Assembly: GCA_012845835.1 (NCBI GenBank) | Contig: JABAKD010000020.1 | Span: forward strand, 17,329,944-17,393,943 | Length of the DNA: 64,000 nt | Source: Undaria pinnatifida | Lineage: Eukaryota; Sar; Phaeophyceae; Laminariales; Alariaceae | Direction: 5' to 3' | In this document: piece after piece, positions 1-12,000 of the stretch | How the letters are laid out: every line of letters begins with the position of its first letter | Numbering within the stretch: position 1 is the first letter of the stretch | The notes under the pieces: generated by a model | Told to the model about the DNA's origin: nothing | Databases searched by the model: none | The model's input: the letters and a program-made list of their open reading frames with translations, nothing else | Position numbers and translations under genes: made by a program

Positions 1-499
1 TCCTCTTCACATCCTCTTCAATATAAAAGAACAAGCTACATCAAGCGGCTCTAGTGTCCGTGCCGTTGCCTCGTCCTAGAGAGAGAGAAACTATGCACTT
101 TGTACTTACTTGTACGGCTAGGCCGTGGGTTTGTTTGTTCATCGGGACGCTGTACTGTAAATCGGTTTTGTGTTTGTTACATTTTATACAAGATTCCCAA
201 GGAAAGACGCCAAGATGATGTAATGGGGCGGCATTTTTTTTTTTCGCAAAATCCCAAAATTGGGTTGTTTGTGTCTTACAACCTGTGTTTACCGCCAACA
301 AATATCTCAAAAGCGTGTACACCCGTCGCTCTTTTGTGAGGAGCGGTTTGTCTTGAACATTACGGGAGACCAGGTTGCTGGCACCCGGGGTGGGGGGGAG
401 GGTGTTGGGAGATTCGGAGGCGTGTGTGTTTGGTGTGTGTCTTAGCCCCTCCTTTTTTTCGTTCGCCACCTACTGGCTGCCTCCCCCCCCCCCCCTCAG
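1..499. other. probable intron sequence of the presequence-protease gene
   Basis: I see no exon I can defend here. The stretch runs into a C-rich pyrimidine tract and a CAG acceptor ending at 499, directly before the first recognisable exon, so it is best read as an upstream intron of the protease gene that enters the window from the left. Confidence 0.5.
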
Positions 500-777
500 G
501 CTGTTCTTGACAGCGCAAACCCTGCGGTGGCCGGGTTCCTGTCTAGGCTCCCGGAAAAGACGGAGGGCGCGTCGGCGAACGCTAGCCCTGTCGCTGACCA
601 GGTTGCCCTCCTGGAGGAAACCGACGAGGGCTTCGTCGTACCTACGCAGGTGAGTTTCTCAGTCGGTTTTTGCTGTGTGGCTCAGGGCTGGATGGATACA
701 TGGATAGATGGATGGATGGGTGGGTGGGTGGGTGGGTGGATAAATGGAATGATGGATAGATAGATGGATAATAGACG

Positions 778-814
<37 letters not shown>

Positions 815-3800
815 GTTGATTAATTGTTTGGATGATTGGTTGGTTGATTGATTGATGGATACTACTGTAGATAGGTAGATAGGTACATATATGGATGTAT
901 GGGTGGGTGGATGGACGGATGGGTGTATAGGTGTATGGGCGTGGGACGGATGGATGGATGAATGGATGTCCGTCTGTCTGTCTGTTGTGTATTTTTGCCT
1001 GTGTCTTTTGTCTGTTTGGCTAGCTGATTGTTGGCGATAAGGACCAGGCGGGGTTGGGCGTGTGGCGTGTGGTGTTAGGGTTCTTGAGGTTCTTGAGGTT
1101 CTTGGTGATCGGTTTAGCTATGCGGCGGCTCTTCGTGTATTTAGGTGTGTTTGCGTTTTTCGTTCTGTTAGTTTTTTGTGGGCTCTGGGAGGTGAAAGCG
1201 AGGGCTTCGTCGTTCTGACACAAATGTGCTTCTCTCTCAGTTTTGGCCTGTTGAGCCACCTGTAGGTTGGTTGTCCCGTGTCGTGCTGGGGGTTGTGGCG
1301 GTATGTTCTCTGCCGCGGCTGTTTTCTAGGTGTGTGTAGCTCAACCCCTCCCCACGACATAAACCCTTTTAGCACCGCATTCCTGACATGGGGACAAAGC
1401 ACTTGGAGTTAGAATAGGAAAAGCATTTGAAACAAATAGGAGTTGGAAATGGGTCAACCCCCCCCCCTAATACGATAGGGTAAGGCACCCACGAGGCAGT
1501 TACATAGTAATACCCATTGCTGTCTCTGGAGTGGCCACACCAAAAAACAAATCATAACTCATTGGCGCTGTCACCCATAAGCAAGAAAGTAGGCACAAAG
1601 TGCAGAAGTCCGTCTTTCGAGCGGTTCTTGGAAGGATGCAGTTCACCCTTCATGCGACTCCCCGAACACCTCACGGCGCTTTGCGCTTGGTGCAAGCAAT
1701 GTCTGCCTGGTTGGTAAAAACCCGACGTGCTCCGTCCCGGCATTGTAAGGGTACGAGGGTATATGGTTTTGAGACTACGGCTATGCATTATATAAATAAA
1801 CCCTCCCCCCCTCCTCCACATTAACCCCCCCCCCCCCCCCCCGCTTCCATACTTAACAAACGCCTCGTAAAGGTGAACTACGTGGTGAAAGGCGGTCGAT
1901 TGTACCAGCCGGGGGAGGTCGTGCCAGGGCAGGCCTCGGTCGTGTCCCGATTCCTGAGGACGGGCTACCTGTGGGACACCGTGCGCGTGATGGGGGGTGC
2001 GTACGGGGGCTTCACGAAGTTCAACCCCGTGTCGGGACTGTTTAGCTGCTTGTCCTACCGGGACCCTAACCTCGGAAAGACTTTGGACAACTACGATGGT
2101 TGCTCCGGTAAGAGCCTCTGATTGAAGTTTAGTTTTTTTTTTTAATTAGCATTTTTTGTGTCCAGCTTTGGATGTCGGTGCAGTGGGGTTTGGTTATGTA
2201 TGGGGTGGGTGCGTGTTGTGTTTCCTGCGTCGTCGTGTCGTCGTCGTCGTCGTCGTCGGTTTTTTTCTAATGATATCGGAAGGTGTTACAGGCATCCTTG
2301 CATTTTTTTTTTTCGAGTCATTTATCGTGCCCTGATAGCGCGATGTTTTGTGTTTACGTGTTCATGTGACGGCAATATTCTTCATTATTCTTGAGTGTTA
2401 TTCGTTATTATTCTTTAGCCTTCGTCATTCTTCATTATCCTTCATTATGCTTCATTATTCATTATTCTACATTATTCTACATGTCAGCATTCTGTCAGCA
2501 TTCTATCCACACCAACACCAACAACGTGGTCACATTGTCCGCTGCCTCTTTCTCGTGCCTTTTTTTTTTACAGCGTACCTGACTGAACTGGACCTTCCGC
2601 AAGAAGAGCTGGACTCTTCGATCATCGGCGCGATCGGGGACATGGATGGCCCCATGCCCGCGGACACCAAGGGGTGGGCCAGCCTGCGAAGACACCTCAT
2701 GGGGCACACCGATGAGACTCGCCAACGCTTTAGGGACGAGGTACGCGAGAGCTTCGAACACCCGCCACGAACAGGATAATGCAGCGCTTTTTGTCTTAAA
2801 CGTTCGCACGGTGAACAGACGACCGATCCCCACCTGGGTGATATTTTGACAGATCTTTCAGGGAATATCTGTATGGTCTATAGCTCATGTTATCTGTTGG
2901 GAGCCGTACGGTCTGCGTGATCTAGCACACACGCACGTTTTTCCGGGGTTGAATCTGTACTATTTACGTATAGATGCTGCACGACATCTCGTAACGGCAA
3001 ATACAGGATCTGTTGTAGATCTGTTAATAAGGCATGTGTGGATGATCTATTAATAACAGATCGTGATCTGTCTGAGCCGTGAAAACGTTGCTGTTTCATG
3101 GGGCTCCGCAGCAGAGGAAGTGTCGGCATACCGTTCGTAGTTCGCAACGTTGTTCGTTGGATACCTAGGCCATGTTGTTCTTTCATCGGTCTTTTTCATC
3201 GGTCTGCAATCAGTTTCTCGACGATATCGTAGATTTAATTCACCAGCACCATATCGTAAATGAAATGTAGATGTACCACGCAGCTTGCAAAGGTGAGTTT
3301 CAACCATTCAATCGGGCGTACTCACAGCTGACGTTTATTTTTTTTTATTTTTTTTTCTATAATCAGTTTCTCGAACAATGTTTATTGTGGGTGAGGTATA
3401 GAGCGCTCCTCACGCGACAAGATTTAGGAGAACCTGATACTTTTTGGCGTGTGTGCCTTCGTCTGCACTTGTGGGTGCATGCGTATCTATTGACCCGTTG
3501 TCTGTTCCGCTCACCGATGCTTTGTTTTCGTTGTTGTGTGGTGAGAGGGGGTGCGCTGGGACGGGCGGGCCGCAGTGTGTGTGGCTCCTTGTTTTGTGCT
3601 GCACGTGTTTTTGTCTATGTTTTGCTCCATCCGCTTATCGTACCCTTTGTTCACACTTGTTCCCCCCTCCCCCCCCCGTTGTACAAGGGGAATGATCGCA
3701 CCACGTCGTGTGAATATGGTAAGGCACCCACGAGGCAGTTACATAGTAATACCCATTGCTGTCTGTGGAGTGGCCACGCCGGAAATCAAATTACAACTCA

Positions 3801-5126
3801 TTGGCGCTGTCATCCATGAGCAAGAAAGTAGGCACAAGGTGCAGAAGTCCGTCTTTCGAGCGGTTCTTGGAAGGATTCAGTTCACCGTTCATGCGACTCG
3901 CCGGACACCTCTCGGCGCTTCGCGCTTGGTGCAAGCGACGTCTGCCTGGTTGGTGAAAACCCGACGTGCTCCGTCCCGGCATAGTAGGGATGCGAGGATC
4001 TATGGTCATACGACTACGGCCATGCACAAACTGAGTACACCCACCACCCCCTTTTTGTGTGTGTCACGTCCCTGGCTTGGAACAGGTGCTGTCGACGAAG
4101 ATCGAGGATTTCGCTGAGTTCGGGAAGCGCCTTGAAACGGTGAGCTATAACTTTTTTGACGTGCACGGTTTTTGCGGACAGCTTACTTGGGATTAGCGTG
4201 TATTTTTTCCAGTGGTAGCAGGATTAAAACAGTAGGGTGTTTGCGATTTCCAATATTCTATTGGGTTAGAAAATTGTAAAAGTAGCAGTGAAACCGACCG
4301 ACGAACATCATGCTAACTTGCCCCAGGCCAACCAACCCACGAAAACATCAGGTTGAACAATAAAATAAAAAACGGTAGAAAAATGTATTTCTGACCAATG
4401 TTTTCGCTATTTTTTTCGTGGGTTGGATTCGCCTTGGGATAGAGACGTTTGACGGTTTCAATACTATTCATAGTATTAATTGTTTTTCTACCCAACTCGT
4501 ACCCAAACAAAGTTGATACCAGATACATCATAAACACCCTAGTAGTCGCCGTTTCGTAACGGCTTAGCGTTTGAAGCAAGAGGGCAACAACAGCGCTTAC
4601 ACCACTACTGTAGACCACTCGCACGGTGTCGTTGCCGGGTTTGTTGTCTTGTCGGGGATTCTGCGGCGTGCACCCCCGAGTGCCCGCGCGTGAGGAGGCG
4701 TTTTGTCGCTTTTTGATGGCAATGTTTCGTTGGATGCAGGGGGGTGTTTCTGAGCGCGGGCAGCGGGCGCTCTAAAGAAGATGTGCATACTTTAGGCAGA
4801 TATCGATTTCTCAAGAGTTTTGTGGCTTGGAGGACTCTTCTGTCAGCCACGTTCCCTCCCCCTCCACCCCCCGTTGCGTTTCCCCTTCTTTTGGTTGGAA
4901 ACCCTACTGTTCCGTGGTGGTTTCCTGTGTTTTTATGCCGAAACCCCATTTTTTCGCTCCGACGGCGTTATCTCTTTCTCACCGTGTGTCAATCGTTTTT
5001 TCCGTTCAGCTTAAATCTACGGCGAGTGTAGCGGTTGTGGGCTCCAAGGCTGCGTTTGAGACGTACAACTCGGAGGCTGGCGACGCCGACAAGCTGAACA
5101 TCGTTGACCCGTTCTCCCAAGAATAG
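500..5126 (+). CDS. presequence protease (PreP-like, M16C metallopeptidase), C-terminal exons
   Basis: Exons read at 500-649, 1873-2107, 2574-2740, 4086-4139 and 5010-5126 (stop TAG 5124-5126); splice phases 0, 1, 0, 0 agree at every join and give 240 residues. Seen: the family blocks VNYVVKGGRLY, VRVMGGAYGGF, LSYRDPNL and SIIGAIGDMD near residues 51-150, and a GWASLRRHLMG / TDETRQRFRDE helix pair. Known: PreP enzymes of the M16C family are zinc peptidases that degrade cleaved targeting peptides in mitochondria and plastids; this part is the C-terminal structural half of the clamshell. The catalytic HxxEH half lies left of the window, so activity cannot be judged and the gene is partial here. 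Exons have perfect GT..AG borders (GTGAGT, GTAAGA, GTACGC, GTGAGC). Introns carry simple repeats, a MITE-like copy and two copies of a 308-bp repeat. The family call is firm; mitochondrial versus plastid location is not visible. Confidence 0.9.
690..985 (+). repeat. GATG/GGTG/GATT simple-repeat field
   Basis: Degenerate tetranucleotide runs: GATGGATGGATGGGTGGGTG, then GATT repeated about seven times near 779-810, then GATGGATG again and CTGT repeats near 970-985. It lies in the intron after the first protease exon. No coding or mobile signal is seen in it. Confidence 0.85.
1479..1787 (+). repeat. dispersed ~308-bp repeat, copy 1 (intron of the protease gene)
   Basis: Begins GGTAAGGCACCCACGAGGCA and ends near ACTACGGCTATGCA. 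The same sequence, roughly 90 percent alike by eye, recurs in the same orientation at 3718-4025 in another intron of the same gene. All three forward frames stay partly open in both copies, so the open reading frames cannot be used as evidence of a gene. No terminal inverted repeats seen. Confidence 0.8.
2396..2515 (+). repeat. CATTATTC-type microsatellite-like intron tract
   Basis: Repeated TTCATTATTC / TTCTACATTA words just upstream of the T9 acceptor of the exon at 2574. It is low-complexity intron sequence. Confidence 0.7.
2819..3078 (+). mobile_element. GATCT-rich MITE-like repeat, copy 1
   Basis: Shares blocks with 11384-11629 and, inverted, with 17985-18207: a CAGGGAAxATCTGTAxGGTCTA block, a TGGGAGCCGTxCGxxCTGC block and an AGATCGTGATCTGTC end. 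The best copy (11384) starts CGGACAGATCAC and ends GTGATCTGTCGG, that is, inverted termini. No coding potential. Small non-autonomous DNA element is inferred. Confidence 0.65.
3276..3350 (+). repeat. LTA cassette, short copy
   Basis: GCTTGCAAAGGTGAGTTTCA followed by a CTCACAGCTGACGTTTATTT block; related to the full elements at 15355, 46690 and 54163. Here the start codon position reads GTG and the peptide is degraded. T-rich sequence follows, as in other copies. Confidence 0.6.
3718..4025 (+). repeat. dispersed ~308-bp repeat, copy 2
   Basis: Direct-orientation partner of 1479-1787 inside the same gene, ending about 60 bp before the exon at 4086. Differences are scattered substitutions and the length is nearly unchanged, which suggests two separate insertions or an old intragenic duplication. 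Confidence 0.8.
4310..4440. repeat. small inverted repeat
   Basis: CCCCAGGCCAACCAACCCACG at the left pairs, imperfectly, with CGTGGGTTGGATTCGCCTTG at the right, with about 75 bp between. It resembles a short hairpin MITE in the last intron of the protease gene. No target duplication was identified. Confidence 0.45.
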
Positions 5127-5754
5127 ACCCAAAAGAAGAACGAGTTTTGTTTTTTTTGTTGTCGAAAAAAATGAGCACGATTGGTGTTTCTACCCCCCCC
5201 CCCCCCCTTTTTCTTCTGCACCCACCAGTTTTTGGTGGCGGACAGTACCCACCGTTTTGGTGACAAAGCTACTCGGATTTGATTATGTGGGTTGATTTTC
5301 GCCGTAGAGAAAAAAGCGTTAAAATATATTTTTTTTCTGCACCCACGTTTTAGGAACTTTTCGCTTTGAAATGGAGTGGGATGTTTTTTGCAGTCGTCAT
5401 TACAGGGTTAAGAACGTCTTTGACCTGATTGGTGGATTGCTTCTGCGGGGAGGCGGGGGGGGGGGGGCGGTGGCCGGGGAGGCGATCATGGCGGCGCCTT
5501 TTGCGCGTTTTGTTTTTTGTTGCGCTATTAAATGGTGAAATCGAGGAGACTTGATCCATGTGGCACTGCGCCCACGTGTTCGGGGACTTGACTACTTGGA
5601 ATTAGTAGGGGATGCTTTTCCAAGTAGTGAAACGTGTTTATAACAGCAGTCAGTAGTAGCAGGAGCAGCAGAGGGATAATCTCGTGTGCGTGTGCGCTAA
5701 AACGAGGGTGCGCGTGTCGTGTTGGACGTTTCGCCGGAAGAGGAGGGTCCGTTC

Positions 5755-6195
5755 TTGGATACCAGTACCTTTTATTGGCACCCTTGTGGGATATACATCT
5801 GGGATACCTTTATGGGGACCCTTCTGGGATACCGTCGTTACTGGGACCCTTCTGGGATACCAGGTACCTTTTATTGGCACTCTTGTGGGACACACACATG
5901 GGATACCTTAATTGGCACCCTTGTGAGATACCGTCGTTATTGGGTCCCTTCTGGGGTACCTTTTTTTGGCACCCTTGTGTGGGATACACATCTGAGGGTA
6001 CCTTTTTTGGCACCCCTGTGGGATATCATTGTTATTGGGTCCCTTCTGGGATACCTTTTTTTGGCACCCTTGTGTGGGATACACATATGGGGGTACCTTT
6101 TTTGGCACCCCTGTGGAATAAACATCGGGGATACCTTCATCGGGATCGTTCTGGGATACCTTCGTTAATGGGTCCTTTCTGGGAGTCCATTTTGG
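5755..6195 (+). repeat. minisatellite, GGCACCCTTGTGGGATAC unit
   Basis: A ~40-60 bp compound unit made of TTTTTGGCACCCTTGTG, GGGATACAC and GGGTCCCTTCTGGGATACC modules is repeated about eight to ten times, with higher-order order still visible. Long reading frames on both strands here (Gly-Thr-Pro/Trp-Asp-Thr repeats) come from the repetition and are not genes. It lies about 630 bp downstream of the protease stop codon. Confidence 0.9.
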
Positions 6196-6296
6196 GTTTT
6201 CTGTTATTTTGCTTGTGATGTTTTGCACTTCAGACCGGTGGATGCTGCCTGCGCATGTGACGTTCACCAGTTGCGACCCTTAGGCGGCTCTAACTT

Positions 6297-6375
6297 GATG
6301 TTGAAAAATATCTTCTAAACACGTCAGAGGTGAATTCGATAAATTGAGGTCGATGGTCATCCTTGCAAGCTGCGT
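6297..6375 (-). repeat. LTA cassette, short copy (reverse)
   Basis: On the minus strand: CTTGCAAGGATGACCATCGAC, then a TTATCGAATTCACCTCTGAC block and AATATTTTTC. It is the same cassette as at 50980-51040, with M-x-I-D and F-x-E-F-T-S-D-V readable after one frame slip. Confidence 0.6.
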
Positions 6376-6539
6376 GATACACCGGCCACCCCACGACAAA
6401 AGGCTCAGAAGATGAGGCTCCGAAACAGAAAATGAGGCTGTCGCGCTGAGAGGGTCTCGCACAAGCGCGGGCGGACGCCACTTAACCTCCCGGGCAAAAA
6501 TGTCACGGTGTGAGCCCAATTGACCAATGCACTGGGTGG

Positions 6540-6860
6540 CTCCCAATAGTGTCATTGGTCTCTTTAGTGCCGGTTGAATAGTTCCACTCTTCTCTATAGT
6601 GCCGGTTGAATAGTACCACTTCTCTCTATAGTGCCGATTGAATAGTGCCACGACTTTCTATAGTGCCGGTTGAATAGTGCCACTTCTCCCAATAGTGCCG
6701 GTTGAAGTGCCACTTATATCTATAGTGCCACTGTTCTCTATAGTGCCACTGTTCTCTACAGTGCCACATACATCTTAAAAGTGCCAATTGAATAGTGCCA
6801 TTGCTCTCTACAGGACCTGTTGAATAGTGCCACTGTTCTCTATATTGCCGGTGAAAATTA
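6540..6860 (+). repeat. tandem array of TATAGTGCCGGTTGAATAGTGCC units
   Basis: About nine to ten units of 25-40 bp, each with the words TATAGTGCCGGTTGAATAG and TGCCACTTCTCTC, increasingly degenerate to the right. The unit core is shared with the inverted-repeat element near 34772-34912, so the array may have grown from such an element. Confidence 0.85.
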
Positions 6861-8376
6861 ACTTATTTTTCCAAGAAAAATATATTTTCTTTCTAATTTT
6901 AAACGCTTGGCACATTATCAACTTGAACTCTATTCAAGTAATTCTACTCTCAAAAGTGCGACGAGTGCTATTGGGAGCCCCCACTGTAATTAATAATAGA
7001 AGTGTGGCGGCGTGGCGGCGACCGATCAGCACTACTACCTCTTGTCCATGATGTGAGGACAAGTCAAAGAGAAAGGAAAAACGAAAAAGCCGTGACAAAA
7101 TAGCTTGCAAAGATGAGTATCGACCCTAACTTTGTCGAACTCACAGCTAACGTATTTGCAATGAATTTTTCTACCATGAAATAGCGCGAGCCAAAAGCCG
7201 GGAAGTGAGCAGCAGTAAAATAGGGTAAAATAGGGTACATACGTCACTCTCTTTACAGCACCATTTTTGCGTCACGTCGTTTCGGCGGCGGACATTGGAC
7301 CCCGAACCCCTCCCCCAGGGTACTTCTGACAAACGCGTGCCTGCAACCGTCGCGTACACTCGACGTTGCCGTACGAGAACTTCGTCTTGTGGAAAACTGC
7401 ATGGTGCTTCGCACTCAAGCGAGCCAAGCGGGCTGGCCACTAATTGCTGTGTACGCTCGAATTTACCGTAACGAGGGTTTCGTTCCGTGGATAACCTTGG
7501 GTGTTTCCCTCTCAAGTTAGCCAAGAGATCACACGCGCCTGCAACGATAGTCCAGGCCATCCCACACGAGATTTTCGCAAAAAAAAAAAAGCTTCCATCC
7601 AGGCAGGTCAAGCTTAACCCGCCTATTAAAATAAATGCGCCAAGGTTTGCGGGACACGCTATTATTGCGGGGAAAACACAGTATTGACATACCTGGTATA
7701 CCGTAATCAGAATCATAGTTGGCAAAAACAGGCGAATGTCGTATAGGTTTTGTGTGAATTGTGGGTCTTGATTACTATGGTGCTCCGTAATACTTGGAAA
7801 TAGAGTGCGATAATCTTAGTATTACACGTCGACCCAGACCAACTCGGACCTTATACCCAATCTTAACCGCCATCCTTGGAGGGGTCGACGCCGGCAGGGG
7901 CAGTCGCGCCGCAGCGTGTTTAGGTGGCGAACTTCCAAATAAGAATATCGAGCTTCCGAAAGGCCCAAACCTGACGAGTAAGACCAACGACCGGCAGGAA
8001 GATTGTTGCATGCCCGTCCTGCATTTAGGTAGTGTCAAACTACCACCACGGGCAAGCGCTTGATTCAGCATCAAGTCATCGCGCAATCCAATCAATCCCA
8101 CAAACTTCACTGCTGCCCTTGCTGTCCCCATCAGACGTACACAAAACAAACCCAGAGGCAACCAGACTACGTAAACACAAACACAAACTAAAAAAAAAAA
8201 CTGAGAAAAACAAAAAAAAAACACGGGAGATGAAAACCTCTCCTCCCTGCCCATATGTGTGTGCGCGCGGGCTGTGGGGAGCGCGCGGTGCGCTTCTGTG
8301 CGCAATTGTTTCCTACTTTTAATTGGGGTTCACAGATTCGCTTTGACCGGAATATTTCCAGAAAACTCCGATCTTC
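6861..8376. other. intergenic stretch with one LTA cassette, no gene recognised
   Basis: A short LTA cassette copy lies at 7098-7165 (+), with MSIDPNFVELTANVF readable. The forward frame 7794-8063 contains GELPNKNIELPKG, which resembles GKLPNKNVESRRG read on the minus strand inside the TIR element at 42889-43923; this hints at an old transposon piece. A-rich tracts at 8190-8222. Nothing else supportable; the ferredoxin 3' end abuts on the right. Confidence 0.5.
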
Positions 8377-8991
8377 TTAGAAAATTCCGAACATCTTCTT
8401 CTTGGGCTCCTCCTTGAGTTCGTACTGGCCGTACTGCATCTCGTACACCGTGTCATACTGGTTCAGCAAAATCTTGAGGCCCGGTCCACATGGGAATGTC
8501 TGGCAAGTCAGGGTGAATCCCTGAAGGTTACGGTCAGCGTCGGGAAAGGGGGGATCGGGGGGGAGGGAGGGGTGAGCTCGGTTTTCTGCCACATGCAGTT
8601 ATACAGTTATTTCTACGTATAGACATTGAGCCATCAACCATTGATAGTTACCATGCATCTCAATCAAAGAGGACCGTTACTGTTCCTGTTCCCTGAATTG
8701 TACAGTAGAATGAGCGAGGTACTATTACGAAATACACAACAGGTTCAGCCTTGACCGAATGCCATAATATAGCCTTCCCCACCCCCTGGCCTATCCCAGC
8801 TCGTTAATGTTTTGTAGTCTGTCGGGCATTGATTTTTCTCAGCACTCCCAACGCCCGTTGACTTTCGTCCAAGTCTTGCATGACACTATACTTCATGTAG
8901 CGCCATTTCTGTCTACGGTCTACGATACCTACTTGGTATAGCGCAGCGATGGGAGAACGGTGACACACAACACCCCTCTCCCGAGGGGCCC

Positions 8992-9023
<32 letters not shown>

Positions 9024-12000
9024 CCGCAGCTCTGAACGGCACGTCGGTTTGTCAAACGATTAGTCGCACGTTTACGTTTTCAACACGTCAGCCGAAAGAA
9101 AGGCACCCACAATCCACACACTTAGGGGTTCTTGCACGCAGGCATACACACTACTAAACCACTCTAGCTGTAAATATCTGCTATCATAATTGTTTTCGCT
9201 TGGATCCAACCTTAACGACAAGGACACACAGACATCCGTACAGTCCCCGCCACCCCCTCCCCCTAACACCTAACACCTTCTCTCTAGTCTTAATCTCCTC
9301 CTCGCCCGAGACCACAAGCAAATACCAAATACGTTCAATAATGCAGATTGAATATCAAGTGCTAGGCAAAAACATATCGTAGGAAACCCCACCTTCTCTC
9401 TCTGGTCCGCCCCCAAGGCATCTACGGCCACTTTGTAGTTCTCATCCCGGGTTCCCTCCCTGATAAAGCCCGCGCAAGTGGTGCAAATCCCTTGTTGGCA
9501 TGAGCACGGCGGGTCTTCGAACACCTGTACAGGGAGTCAGAGGGCACCGAGCGTACGTGCAACGTCAAAAACAGGGTACGAGCCAATACGAGCATACAAC
9601 CAGTGTACGCAAATCGCGTAATTTACACAAATCATACAGATGCACGTTTATCATACAAACCAACAAATCACACGAATCATACAAATCACACAAATCACAC
9701 AGCTCATATAAAACATGCAAGTCATATCAATCACACAAATAATGACAACATTATTAATAGCACAAATCACGCACATCATGCAAGTCATACTCAAGACCAT
9801 CCAAATCACGCACAAATTGCGCGGCAAGTTGTCAGCGACGGGCAACGCGTCGGCACGATACAGCTATACGCAGCTAAACGCGGTAGCTACCGACGGCTGC
9901 CCAACCCCCGAAAGGCGCACGCCAGCAATTCCCTTGTCCGATCACCGTTATGGCGCTGCTTCAAAAAACAGACAGACACTTGTCTGCATAACGGTTTGTA
10001 TGCTTCCCGTGCCCCCGCAGCACCATGACAGGCTGAACGTCTTTGTCTTGTACCACCCTCTTGACCCTTGTACTAGCTAGTTTATAAGCACAGGGGGTAG
10101 TCGCCGACCAATAACCTTTATGAGGACATAGCACACTCCATAACACGCGCGATCGGATAATCACACAGCTTGCAAGTACCAGTTTGCACGAAATCCTCGA
10201 TCTCACAACTTCGGTGTGTTTTTAACTTTCAATAAGAACCAAGGTTCCACGATACATGCAACGTAAGGTTCGACCATAACTCAATCCCCGGAAACTCTGA
10301 ATGTGTTGACTACTTAATTTCGCGGTGCGCTTCGAGGCCGTCACGTTCTTTGAAAATCGGTTATTTTTTGTTAAGAAATGCCGCGATTGCTGTGTCATGT
10401 GCTGCAGCTCACCGACTTGGCCGCGTAGAGGACGGAGGTACCCTCCGGAACCGTCACTTTTTTCGTCACTCCGTCGAGTTCCAGCTGCAGGAAAACACGA
10501 GAAACGGTCCGGATAAGCGATCGCCGGCAAAAACAGCAAAGGCAAACGCGTAATTACACATAAAGGGCAAATACAGGGGGGAAAGTAGATGTATCGGCGT
10601 GAGGGGGCAGAAGAGCCGCCGCCATCATACCGCTTGACCAAAAACATTATACCACCGCATCAGGGGGTAGCGCTGCCGTCGCCGTTGCTCGCAGGCGATA
10701 CACGACGCATCGCCTGCAACCGGCGAGGCGCTCAAGTCCAAAACGCGCTCCAAGCCCCAATCATGTCGACACCGCGCGCACAGAAACAAGCATCTAGTAG
10801 CCACAATGTTCCCCTTTGGCCTTTCGCGGTGTGGTTCGCTTGAAATCCCGGGGGAGTCGCAAGTCGAATGGGCGTTGCTATGAGCTATGCCAGGTACGAT
10901 AACAATAAGCCACCGCACAAAACTACGAAATAAGTTATTCCTGAATACTCCTGTACTAGCAGCTCTACTACTCTTGAGAACTTGAAATACCGGGGGTGTC
11001 GCGTGTTGAAATGGAAGTAAAAAATCTTGTAAAAAACTGAACAAAAAACAATTACAAGTACGTTGTAGTCACCGCGCAAGCAGCCGGAAAAGTAACACCG
11101 ACCAGCCTTTAGTTTGCTTTAGTTTAGTTTACGAAATTCCCCTCAGGGGTGTGGCTGACTTGCAAGTTGAAAAGGGGGTGTGGCAAGTTGAAAAGGGGGG
11201 AAAACTCTTCAAGTATTACGAGAACAGAAAAATAGCAATTAGCCACCGCGCAAGTGACCCGACTAGCAACACCAACCTTCCCAGACAAGGCTATAGTTTA
11301 GTTTAGTTTATTCATCATTCCAAGTAATTAGGCCCGGAAAAAGGCGCGCAGTCCTAAACTTGCCAAACGAGTGTTCCACGCGTCGGACAGATCACCGATA
11401 ATCTATTCCCGCTTGATGATCTAGACCCCTCAGGGAAGATCTGTACGGTCTAGCTCATGCTACCGGCTGGGAGCCGTACGACCTGCAGGATTTAGAAAAT
11501 GTTCTCCAGGGTTGAACCTGTGATCGACCTATACAGAATCTGCAGAACATTTTATAACGGCCAGATAAGGGATCTACTGTAGATGATCTGCGGACGATCT
11601 GTAGATTACCTAGATCGTGATCTGTCGGAGGTGTGGAGTGCCCGCACCCGCCACGAACGACAGGGCGATTGAACACCGGCTGTACGTTCTTTTCTAGGGC
11701 TGCCGTTGGATGCCGCGCATACCTTCGATTATTGTTGATGTTCTCACATTAACTCCAACAACCAAGTCCATGGTCACAGGACAGGCTATAGTCACTCTGG
11801 AGTGGATGAATACCCAAGGCAGAAAAACAAAGCAAAAAAACAGAAGAGACACTTTAATACACGCGAGTGTCTCAAGTTCGGCCGCGCTAAAAACTAGGGA
11901 CCTCTCTCCAGCTGCGTGAAGCTTGAAGCGTCCGCAGACCATCAACCAACGTACGCAGGTTGACGACAGCGACGAAGTTATTCGTATCCTGCTGCGAGAG

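Noticed and set aside
5634-6267. Long Gly/Thr/Trp-rich and Lys/Pro-rich frames
   Set aside because: Produced by the GGCACCCTTGTGGGATAC minisatellite.
11880-11970. Candidate ferredoxin exon (minus strand, QDTNNFVAVVNLRTL)
   Set aside because: The donor would be poor and the residues do not fit; the exon at 10484-10413 fits the family far better.
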